Part shown: positions 47,755 through 57,735 of the stretch, piece by piece
Numbering within the stretch: the stretch's first letter is position 1
Layout: every line of letters starts with the position of its first letter
Assembly (NCBI GenBank): GCA_015680685.1
Contig: MNCI01020918.1
Span: 63,153 to 127,152, forward strand
Reading direction: 5' to 3'
Source: Gnetum montanum
Lineage: Eukaryota; Streptophyta; Gnetopsida; Gnetales; Gnetaceae
DNA: 64,000 bases
Notes under the pieces: generated by a model
What the model was told of the DNA's origin: nothing
Seen by the model: only the letters and a program-made list of their open reading frames with translations
Database searches by the model: none
Translations under genes and position numbers: made by a program

Positions 47755-48249
47755 TGTAACATCCCATTCCTAGATGTTAATGAAATATGATTGTTTGTTA
47801 CTTTAAGTCATCACATTTCTTGAAAAATAACTCCATATCACATTCAACTTGTAAAATAATGATGAATAAACACATAATGAAGCTCAAAAAACAACAAAAA
47901 CTTTATTAATGAAAAGTTGATACATTGTAATGTCTTCTAGGTTATCTTCCTATGGCACTTAGACCTTAGAGTCAATTTAACACTACCACCATGGTTAGGT
48001 CATCTAGTTGAAGGAGTGATTAGTACTTTCTTATTTCACTTTACTTAGATCTTATCACTTGTCAATCTTGGCTCTGTAAATCCATGTTATTATACCTCTA
48101 AGCCTAACCTTAAATGCCACATGTCAAACCCATTCCCTAGGAATATCATGAATAGTTGTGACTTCTCAAAATGAGGCACCCCTTCTTCCAAAGTCTAATT
48201 GCATGATTGATAGTATAACTTCACCCTTAACATGGGATGAGACATTACA
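47755..48249 (-). repeat. Minus-strand LTR with tRNA-iMet-type PBS
   Basis: The ends are inverted: TGTAACATCCCATTCC at left and GGGATGAGACATTACA at right. To the left, the complement of 47737-47754 reads TTTGGTATTGGAGCAACC, a degraded TGGTATCAGAGC primer site, and the next bases (CATGATTCAAG) match the bases after the PBS of E8 (CATGATCCAAG). So this is a 5' LTR of a minus-strand relative of E8 whose body is not recognisable further left. It ends 5 bp (gtaat) before E8. Confidence 0.65.
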
Positions 48250-48254
48250 GTAAT

Positions 48255-49843
48255 TATCACATCCCCATTCCAAAATGGTGTAGTTGCCTCATGAAGATGG
48301 TGTTTCTTCATAACAAGTGTTATTGTTATCTTAACAAGACTCAAAAGTGTAGCTGTAATTGAGATTTGAAAGGCATGTTGTAATAACGGATGTGTCTCTT
48401 AAGGTAACTATTGGGGGTTTGACTAAAGGCATTTATACTTGGGGTTAGAGGTCATGCTAGCATGGAATGGTGGAGCCAATACAAGCAAATCATGGGGTGG
48501 TAGAGCCGATATAGGTAAGTCATAGGAAGCTAGGTGAAGCAAGATAGGAAGTGGACTAGCCATCCCTTCTAGCCAAGTTATAGGCCTAAGCATGGTTGAT
48601 GAGACGCGACATGCACTGAGCCGCGATATCGCAGTCTGCCGCCATATCTATAAATAAGAGGCGGCACTCCCTTCATTTTCCAATCCTGGCTAGAAGTAGC
48701 AAAGCTTTGGCAGATTGATCACTCCAGAGTTAGAATTTTTCCCATGTGCCCGCAGTAGGAGTCCTAGAGTGAACGGCTCTTTATTCGAGCAGCTTGTAAC
48801 CTGAACCCAAGTTGTGTACGGCAATAAAGACGAACTTGATTGGATAAACCTTGCAGTACATGGTTTTATTGTTGTTTATTTACTGCTTTCCTAGTGCGCA
48901 CAAGTACGACTTGATTACGAGCGTCTACGGACGTGTACGGCTAGTCAAGGAATCGGCTGCTTGTCGCAACGCATGAGTACGACTTGATTACGAGCATTGG
49001 CTGCTTGGTAACCCAGTAGCGTATTCCAGGATTCTGCGCTTGGTAATCCCAGTGGTAGTCCAATGTGTACGGCTAGTCAAGGAATCGGCTACTCATTGCT
49101 AGGCTAGAACGTGTGATAAGTACGACTTAGTTACGAGCACCCACGGGTGTGTACGGCTAGCTAAGGAATCGGCTGCTTATCACACTTAAGCTAAATAGGT
49201 GCCTCAGTACGACCACTTCGAGCACTTGCGTTACGTGTGATGATCCCAGTAACGATTAGCGTTTGGTAAGCCACAGTTGCATAGTTCAGGGTGTGTCCGG
49301 TAAGTGGGAACGGATGCTGACGCTAGTTAATTTAGACTTAGGACATTAGTTAGAGTTAGCTTAGTTTCTCAACCCTTTCCTCTGATAGCATAGAAGATAA
49401 ACCGAAAAGTACCAAAAAAATCACATACCTCAGACTTGCTTAACCATACACCGTGACACTTACAAGCAAGCCTGGGAAGACAACGAACGATTAACCCCAA
49501 GTGTTTCTTGTGGCATTAAGGCATTTAGTCTGCGGAGTTTGACCGGATCGCGCGTGCACGCTCGTATTTGTATGGTTAAGTGTAGGGGTACCTCGCCACT
49601 CACCAATGGTGGTAGTGTTGGATTACCTCTACGGGATAGATGCCAAAGGAAGAAAACCAATACACTTTTCCATACCAATAAAGCATTCTTTTCTTTCTTT
49701 TTCTACATTTTTCCAATTATTTCCTTTATACATAATGCTAAATATCACTTATATTTCACATTGGTATATTTTTTTTGTATGCATAATGTCTAATATATCG
49801 TATATTTGATGTTTTCCATGACATCTAAGGATGGGATGTCACA
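48255..49843 (+). repeat. E8 5' LTR, interrupted by a solo LTR
   Basis: Segments 48255-48596 and 49611-49843 align in order with the 3' LTR 59950-60559, for example ATGGTGTTTCTTCATAACAA and GATAGATGCCAAAGGAAGAA. Without the insert it is about 575 bp. It ends GGGATGTCACA. Confidence 0.85.
48597..49605 (+). repeat. Solo Athila-like LTR (1009 bp)
   Basis: TGATGAGACGCG...CACTCACCA, flanked by a perfect 5-bp duplication atggt (48592-48596 and 49606-49610). The empty site is visible in the E8 3' LTR at about 60287 (AATCATGGTGGTAG). It has GCGATATCGC in U3, TATAAATA (48649-48656), and AATAAAG near 48823. A triplicated GTACGACTT(G/A)(A/G)TTACGAGC / GGCTAG(T/C)(C/T)AAGGAATCGGCT pattern occupies 48905-49185. 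Solo LTRs arise by recombination between the two LTRs of one element. Confidence 0.92.
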
Positions 49844-49844
49844 A

Positions 49845-51474
49845 TTGGTATCAGAGCAAACCATGATCCAAGGACCATTCAAAATCATGGGCTAACTAAA
49901 ACATGAATCAAATGATGAACCTTGAAGCCACAACACATGAAAAGCCATTGATTATCACCAAATGTACCATATGTTTGTGATGCAAGTTAGAAGATACCTT
50001 TCCATTGACTTCACAAACAATGGATCTGGCATTTAGATCCCAACAACCAGCAAAATTTCTTTCATGAATATCATTAATTGATGAGGATTTGATCATACCT
50101 CATCAAGATTCATCAATTACAAGAGATGTTGGTAAGATAATGATACACCAATCTAGGTAACTCTTACCCATCTTAATACTATAATTAATAGTTGATTAGA
50201 GTCATTGTTAAAATTTTTTCCAAAAAGTTAGTAATTATAACTTGAATTTATCTTATTTTGTTGAAATTTACTATCCAAGTAATCTAGAATATTCCAAGTT
50301 ATCATATGTTAGCCTAGAAATGTCAATCCAACAAAATAGGAAAATTTTCTGTTATATATCCAACCCATGTTGTCCATCACTACCTTTCATGCCACTCATC
50401 ATTGCCTCCAACACCGTTGTGTGGACCTTGAAATGATGTTTCATTATGGTTGTTCACAACGAAATGGAAAATTTTCTGTTATATGAGGCAAAATTTTCGA
50501 TTGTCCATCAACTAATGGAAAATTTTAAATTTCTTATCAATTAATAGAAGATTTAAAATTTTATCATTAAATAATTAGCTTAAATTAGGAACTTGTAAAA
50601 ATAATTTTCAAATTTAAAATTTTGCGCAATGGTAGCAATAGAGATAAAAATTCTGTAATTAAGCATGCTCTCTCTAGAGTAAAATTGGGATGGGTGACCT
50701 CTTGGGAAGTCTCGTTTTCTATGCCAAATGTCCTAGACTCCAGAAGCCATAACTTTTGATTTTGGAAGTGTTTTTTGATGAATGAAGAGTTGTTTCCTAT
50801 AGATTTCAACCTTCCAAACCTAATGGTAAAGTTAAATCCATCCTAGGGAACCTTAAAAATTAGTTTTTACTCCTTGCCCAATATATCACCTTGAGATCCT
50901 CAAAAGTTTAATTTTTGCATCACTCAAGCATACGATGTCTATTTTCAACATATGAATAGTCATTTTTAACATTTTTCACCCTTTTGAACTCAATGGTGAG
51001 GTTAGATCTATCATTTAGGCATCCTATCATTCAATAATATTATAAATTTAACCTTTTAATCTTTAATATTTAGTACATAATCCTTACAAATAGTCTTAAG
51101 ATTACTATGACATATTATTAGTTACACTATTGAAGTTAGTGTTCTCAAGGGGGGTAGAAAGGTCATCAAAAATAATATAGTTAAATATTACTAAAAATTA
51201 GGTAATGTAATTATATATTGCTAAAATTAGATAATTTAGTTACATATTACTAAAATTATATGATGTCATTAACTATTACTAAAATTAGGTAATATAATTA
51301 TAAAAATAGATAATATAGTTATTTAGTTGATGTAGTTGATTATTAGTTGATGTATTATTTAATGATCAATTGATGTATTAGTTGGAGAATTAGTTTTAAA
51401 AATAGAATAATCTTCAACTATCAAGAAAAAGGTATATTAATCCATCCTCCAATCAAAACATAGGACAAAATAAC
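49845..51474 (+). other. E8 primer binding site and leader
   Basis: TTGGTATCAGAGCAAACC (49845-49862) matches the complement of initiator-Met tRNA used by many plant LTR elements. The following 1.6 kb is AT-rich without a conserved ORF. The GGAAAATTTTCTGTTATAT word occurs twice (50339 and 50467). Confidence 0.75.
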
Positions 51475-51787
51475 ATGGAGACTCAAAATCTTGTTTTAAC
51501 AAGGAGTATGATACTCATGAAGAGAAATGATCTAGGCAAGAATCCAAGAATAGGAATGAAAGTTGCAACATACAACGTGCTTGCAAGATTTCTAGTGAGT
51601 AAGAAACAATACCTGTTATGTCCATCATGGGCCTTGAAGTGGCATGAATATCGATACCCACACATTTTAGTAGAGTTAAGAGATTTGGATGTTGATGTCT
51701 TATGCTTACAAGAAATCTTACCATGGGAATTTCTATATCAATTCCAACCATATTTAGAAAAGATGACATACAAAGGTATTTATAAGT
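51475..51787 (+). pseudogene. CCR4-type deadenylase fragment, 5' part
   Basis: The ORF from ATG 51475 contains RIGMKVATYNVLARFLVSK, CPSWALKWHEYRYPHILVEL, DVDVLCLQEILPWEF and MTYKGIYK. This is the start of the endonuclease/exonuclease/phosphatase domain of carbon catabolite repressor 4 (the poly(A)-shortening subunit of CCR4-NOT). The S/TYN-x-LA strand, the CPxWALxW block and the catalytic Glu in LQE (51712-51714) are all present. The leucine-rich-repeat or N-terminal part is absent. The frame is cut by E6 at 51787 (TSD taagt) and resumes at 58629 in phase. No intron is visible although the fragment covers several conserved blocks. Being inside E8 on the same strand, it looks captured from an mRNA. 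Confidence 0.82.
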
Positions 51788-52632
51788 TAATGAGTCATGA
51801 ATTTGCTAGCTGTGATATCACATGGGCTATGACATCACGTACACGATATCACAGCCATGATATCACATGGCCGTAATATCACGTACGCGATATCACATAC
51901 GCGATATCGTGGCCTGCTTCAATGTCTATAAATAAGAGGTAGCTTTTCCACTCTAGGCATCTAGTTTAGTCCCTTACTAAAACTCTGGCAATTTTATCCC
52001 TCCAGAGATAGAGTTATTTTCTAGTGTATGACTGCAGTGTGATGATTGTAATTGTACGACATCCTTTATTCGACTGTGACATACTTGGACACACACATGA
52101 CTGACAATAAAGATCGAGATTACTTCATCATTGTAACATTCACTTTATTTATTTATTTATTTGTTATTTACTTCTTTCTGAATTAGTCTCTCTCACCCTT
52201 AAACTCACATTAGAACGTGGAATGAGTACGACTTGATTACGAGCATTTAAGTGTGATTACTTGGTAATCCAGTAGTGTACCTAGGATCTACGCTTGGTAA
52301 TCCCAATGGTAGTCATGCACGAAGTCCAAGATGTGTACCGATAATCAAGAAATAGATGCTCATCACACTTAGGCTAGATTAGATTCTCTTACCCTTTCTC
52401 CTAGCTTAGTTAATATTACTTTCCATTGTCTTCAGGAGTAGCATTAGATTAGGAACCAAATCATTCACCTCACTCTAGACTAAACCATACGTGACAAACA
52501 TAATACTAGTCCAAGTGGGAAGACAGTGAACTACGACCTAAGGCTAACTGTCTAGGTGCCACAACTAGTCCATCTACGGATTTCGACTGGATCACGTGTG
52601 AAAATGCTCATATTCGTATGGTTCACTCATCA
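51788..52632 (+). repeat. E6 5' LTR
   Basis: U3 has eight or more GATATCAC / CGTACGCGATATC words (51810-51912), TATAAATA at 51927-51934, and CAATAAAGATCG downstream. The last 12 bp (GTTCACTCATCA) show a deletion of about 20 bp relative to the 3' LTR. By eye the two LTRs differ mostly by transitions. Confidence 0.9.
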
Positions 52633-52651
52633 TTGGTGTCGTTGCTAGGGA
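52633..52651 (+). promoter_or_regulatory. E6 primer binding site (tRNA-Asp)
   Basis: TTGGTGTCGTTGCTAGGGA adjoins the LTR and matches TGGCGCCGTTGCCGGGGA apart from C-to-T-type changes. Confidence 0.85.
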
Positions 52652-52773
52652 TGGTGCTAGTTATCTAGATTAGTTATATCATACAAGGTCACTATATAGG
52701 AATTAACGATATATCTTTTAAGAAGAATTAATTACAAAAATTCACATATGAATTCACACACAACTTCACAACC

Positions 52774-54916
52774 ATGCCTCTCCTACAAGACTATGATAAT
52801 GTCATACCTAATGAGGAAATTCATTGGAGAACCGACGAATTATATGACAATGAAGTTTGAAGTACTCAACCTTATGTAGGAGTCCCTACATTTATGAACA
52901 CCCCAATGATACTCAAAGACTCTTGTCATCCAACTCTTACACCTCTAGTGAGGATGAGACATCCCATAGAATGAGGAGGCCTAAAAGGCCTAGGACCTTC
53001 TCAATAACTAACAAGAACTTACTTGGGGATGATTGGAAGACTTACAAAAGTCATAACGAGTTTTATAGTTCCTTCTCTTCCTCTACTCCTTCAACATCAA
53101 ATTGTGACACGGATGATTATCTTTCACCGGGTCGACGTAGAACTAAAAATCAAGCTCACAAAGAAAATCAAGAACGCCAACATAAACGAAGGCAACATCA
53201 TCCCAACACACAAACTCACAACCTACTTAGTGATGATGAACCCCTGCTGGCCACTAAGAGCCTAACCAAAATACAAGAGGCCGTTCAAATCTCCTGTAGG
53301 CATTGTAAAGAGAGTCATCTACCCAGGCTTGATTTAAACAACTTCCCTAATTTCTTAGGAGGCTATGACTTAGCTCTGCATCAACATTTACAAGCCTTCT
53401 ACGATTCCTGCACATAGAACAACATTGATAATGGTTGGAAAAAACTCAAGCTCTTCCCTATGACACTCGTTGACCAAGAAAAAGTATGGTATAGATCATT
53501 AAAATAAAATTCAATACGACATTGGTCAACAATGGTAGAACTTTTTAACGAACGATATCATACCTACGCAAGAGTGTCGGCCTTGAGGAAACAAATCCAA
53601 GAGTGGAAACAAGCACAACATGAACCCTTGGACATGGCCTTAGAAANACAAACCCATCAAGTCCAAGAGCTTATTAAGTAGGTAGCCAAAGAGGAAGGAG
53701 AAATGATTAGATGGGAGAGTGTTGAAAAACATCAACGAGACCAAAATATCAACTTAACAAAGGTCCATGATCATAAGAAGGAGAAATCAACCAATCACAA
53801 GGAGAAAGAACCATCTTTGCCAATACAACAATCATTAGAGGAAGCTGAGGCAAAGATTAATAAGATGTTGGAATGGACGTATAAAAAGTGTGGAGAATAT
53901 ATAGATATTATTAGAGATAGTGTTTTGACAACCCAAGAAGCAAGACAAAACGCTAGACAATCGGAATGAAGGGATAAAGAAAATAAGAGCTCAACCGTCG
54001 ATAATACATATGAATTCAACAATTTTTGTATGATCACCCCAAGGGCCAATGCCCAATCTTGTCACATTTATATGAGCATTGGGGAAACACGTTACATCCA
54101 GAGTTCATACAGAGATACTATGTTCGATCACGGTGGCAGCAATCCTAGTCATGGGGGAGACCACCCTTAGACTAGAGACACCCTTCATATCATTCGAATC
54201 CAAATGCTTATCACATTCAACATCCTATTTCTCTATTTGGGCCAATGCACTTTATCTCACTACAGTACCATTCTTCTTAATACTACCAACCCATACCTTC
54301 AACACAACCACCACCTTGTGCACCTTATACTCCTCCTCAGTTTCAACATTCTCATCCTTTCCCTCCTTCTTCATCGCCACCAACTATTCCTAAAGTATTT
54401 GCACCACAGCAACAACCCATGAATGTTACTTGTGCTCCTATTCCCAATAGCAGTGAAAAGCCTCCTCGACATCCAAAGTGTCCCTTCTTTAAGCATGGTC
54501 GTAAGAAGGGACAACACAATTCTGAGGCCACTGCATCCTACAACCCAGCACAAGTCACACACTGTGGTGCATCCTTATCTTTGAACCCAACGCCTCATGT
54601 AACTTCATCAGGGCCACCAACTCACACTCCAACAATCATACAGCCCAATGAACATAGACATGGAGAGCGACAACCCAATCCTTGCATACCATCTTCTGGT
54701 CACAAACATCATAGTGGGTCAACTCGTTATCCAGGAACTACATTGTATAAATTGCCCCACTATGCTTATTATAACCCAGTGTGTGAAACTCGATGGAGTA
54801 AATATGACCAAGCCAGAATACTTTCAAAATGCAAGGATCCCCGTTGTCATTTATTAATCCTTTTCATCCTCAACCATTTAGCTATGAGGGATATCCCCCA
54901 TTCTAATAACAAGTAG
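52774..54916 (+). pseudogene. gag: E6 gag (decayed, with an N gap)
   Basis: ATG 52774 (MPLLQDYDNVIPNEE) runs to a stop at about 52857; a frameshift near 52890 links to the open stretch 52857-53417 (EHPNDTQRLL, RRPKRPRTFS, LPRLDLNNFPNFLGGYDLAL, HQHLQAFYDSC). The core continues after a TAG (WKKLKLFPMTLVDQEKVWYR, LFNERYHTYARVSALRKQI). The N at 53647 falls where about 46 residues present in E5 are missing. The knuckle position reads LYDHPKGQCPILSHL (about 54027-54071) with both N-terminal Cys lost. The C-terminal Pro/His-rich zone (54419-54916) has the HPKCPFFKHGRKKG motif also seen in E5. No protease follows. Confidence 0.82.
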
Positions 54917-56798
54917 GATTAATAAATCCCTTTTTCATTTTCTTTAATTTTACAAATTTTTGTTTTCCAGTTTTTCATTTTTCAACTTTCTTATTTTACC
55001 TTTTTGTCTTTTTACGTTTGTATCAATAATCTCATCTATTAATAAAACACTCATGTGGATTGTTGATTGAGGTGTTTTCTATGTTATCAAGTCTTGAGTG
55101 ATTAATTATGTGGGTAGTGAGCCCATTACACCCACTCATCCATTCTACAAATAAGAGGTTCTGTTCAAGGATAGAGTGATATTCTTGACATTCTTAAAAA
55201 CTTAAAATTAATTTTATGTTCATTGTGCCCAGAATGAAGAAGGATGAATCAAGAGGGAATTATTAGGGTGTGACATCAAGGGGACTTGCAGATTGTCTTT
55301 GGTAACATCTATGGGAGTTATCATGCAACATGGTTGTACTAAGATCCTTGTAGATCTAATGAAAAATGGGAGTAAGAGTAATCAAAAGAGCATTCAAAAG
55401 TTAATGTTGTGCTAGGGGGTCCCACTAGAAAGACATTCACCCATGCCTAAAGGTTGGCAGCTTCTCTGGATTCAGTAGAAACAAAAAAGAAAAAGAGAAA
55501 AAAAAAACACAAAGTGCCACAAAAAAAAATCAATCCTCCCTTGGAAAAAATGCCAAGTGATCATACGCCTTGTTGTTATGGTACTCTCATAGTTGCTCAT
55601 CATGATATGAAACAATGTGATGTCATTGATTAGAGGAATGGACTTGGTCCTGATCTTGGAATGATGGGTTAATGACACCTTAATCATGCTTTACACGCAG
55701 GATTCACTGTGCCCTGGGTCAGTTACATCATGTCCCAATCTCTACAATCCCTTTCTATAGTTCATCTCATCTCATTGTTCGTGTAATTGTGGCTCGTGTC
55801 ATGTGTAACATAGAATTATTACCTCATTCTAATGATATTTACATGTTTGTGTTTTGTGGAGTTAGTGTGGATTACATTTAACCCTTCTAGTACCCATAGA
55901 CACTTTAAGTGTGGTTACACAAGGGCATTATAGGTTGAAACCTACTTTGGGAAGGACCCACTTGTGTAATCTTTTGTAATCTTCACTTATGATATAGCTC
56001 ACACACACCATTTCTCACCCTTAGCTTATTTTTCATAACATTCTTTCCTTACTATCCCTCCGATTCAACATTCCTATGAACCATCACATAGCCTTTTTCT
56101 CTACCATCCGAGGTCCTTATTGATAAATTCCACACCATCATAATTTTTGTGCCTTTAGAACTAGTTGAATCACCCTGGAACCCTTTAACAATCATCCAGA
56201 TGTCCTTAGTTTACATCATTTAATTTCAAAAAATATATATATATTAAAAATTCGCTACATTCTCTAAGTGCCCTAACTTTGATGAAAATATATATACGTG
56301 ACCCTCCTCAACACTTACCATCATTTTCCACTATTCACGTGGGGGAATTTTTTCAAATTTTTCTCTAAGACTTGCGATTATTAGACCTTGCTTTTATACC
56401 TATATCTCGCTCGTTGGTACTCCGATTTTCATTCCATCTGAACCTACTTGAACCTGGAGTGTTCAGCTTAGTTGTGGGGGAGGGGCACATGCCGAATAGG
56501 ACATAAATTTTTCAAAACCTTTTGAAATTCATCATTTCCCAAAGGACATATTTAAGGGTAATTAGTTGTAAAATTAAGAATAGAATGTGTCAAAAAAATT
56601 TCATCCCCTTAGCTATACCAGAAAATTAAATTTGGAAACCACCTAAGCAAAGAGGACTCAACATTATCATCTTTCGGGGACATGTTCTTCCAATAATTAA
56701 CATCACACAGAAATAAAGTAAATCTATTAAGGCAAGCTGTAAGGTATAACCTAACTTTGTTAACAACCTTACTAACAATTGGTACCGTGTGATTGCAG
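54917..56798 (+). other. E6 gag-env spacer with hairpin block and splice-acceptor-like end
   Basis: Corresponds to the E1 pol-env spacer. GGTTACACAAG (55913-55923) can pair with CTTGTGTAATC (55961-55971). Inside, TAGGT and ACCTA close a TGAA loop, followed by TTTGGGAAGGACCC. An internal TAGTTGTGGGGGAGGGG lies at 56469-56485. The spacer ends with TTACTAAC (56769-56776) and GATTGCAG (56791-56798), a textbook branch-point/acceptor spacing of about 22 nt, abutting ATGG. Confidence 0.65.
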
Positions 56799-57515
56799 AT
56801 GGCCCCAAAACGCAAACAAAAGGAAGGTCCTGCTCAAGGTGTGATCAAACAACCTAGGAGAGGTGAAGGAAAAGTTCCTGCCAAAAAACATGTAGAGCAG
56901 GAGGAACAATCATTTAGCATCCATCAAGAAGATCCTACTGCTGTACAATCAAGGCAATCAAAAGAAGGAGCTGTTGCAGCGTCTGAACAAGGACGATATC
57001 TCACGCTAACCTAGGATTGTGTTCAGACCATGCATGAGAGGTCCATATTCACTGTAGTGATCATGGAATTAAACTCTGGACCTTTCACAAAATTTTCTCC
57101 AAAGGCCATTAGGGATCACCTCAAAGGATCCCCATTATGGCCTACCCTCTCTGAAAGTGGTGCTTGGTACTTAGGAGAAACGTACCAATTTTGGCACAAT
57201 AAAGAAGAAGGCACCACGGTTAACAAGTGTGGTGTGACTGTTGACTTCTCTGTTCAAGCCATTTTAGAAGTATTAAACCTTCCAAATATAGGGCCAAAAG
57301 TTGCTTGGAACCAGCTAGACACTTTCAGAACCAAGCAACTTACTAAACTGTTGATAGAGAATAAAAGGGTGGTGAAAGAAAAAGAGAAGGCTAACTGGGG
57401 TGCCTCTATGGCACAAGCGCAAACTTACACACATGCCAAGGCACTCAAGGCCTTACAAGAGGAGAAACTCCAGGCCATACTTCAATGCCATCAAATCCCA
57501 AGACCTAGAGTGTAA
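56799..57515 (+). pseudogene. E6 env-like ORF (one internal stop)
   Basis: MAPKRKQKEGPAQG (56799) is basic. SFSIHQ follows, then a TAG (57012-57014), then VVIMELNSGPFTKFSPKAIR, SPLWPTLSESGAWYLGETYQ, CGVTVDFSVQAILEVLNLPN and LDTFRTKQLTKLL, ending in an Ala/Lys/Glu-rich helix. The VDFSxxAI...LxLP core resembles the plant protein encoded after pol in Athila elements. It is about 240 codons, shorter than the E1 copy because the long coiled-coil tail is missing. The tail MEEPPP after the last stop (about 57535) is conserved with E1. No obvious signal peptide; function unknown. Confidence 0.72.
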
Positions 57516-57735
57516 GAAAAGGGAAAGATAGCTATGGAGGAGCCACCGCCACTAGGAACTACATGAGTTCCACTAATTTTGTAATCATAGGATTTTCTTT
57601 TGTGTTGTGTCTTAATTTTGTTTGGACTCCACACTGTGGCATGAATCCATCCTAGTCAGTCAATAATCCCATACCTATCCACTGTGTAATCAATGGAGCT
57701 TGTTTTGTCTGTAACACGAGGATGATTTTTCATTC

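Noticed and set aside
52857-53417. Independent 186-codon gene
   Set aside because: It is the E6 gag capsid region, matching E2 and E5 gag, inside a bounded element with target duplication.
54079-54422. Overlapping plus-strand ORFs of 72-104 codons, Leu/Ser/Thr-rich
   Set aside because: Alternative frames of the decayed E6 gag tail; low complexity and not shared with E5.
56744-56798. A complete 55-bp intron AAG|GTATAAC ... GCAG before env
   Set aside because: Too short for a normal plant intron; only the acceptor side is credible and the donor is probably far upstream.
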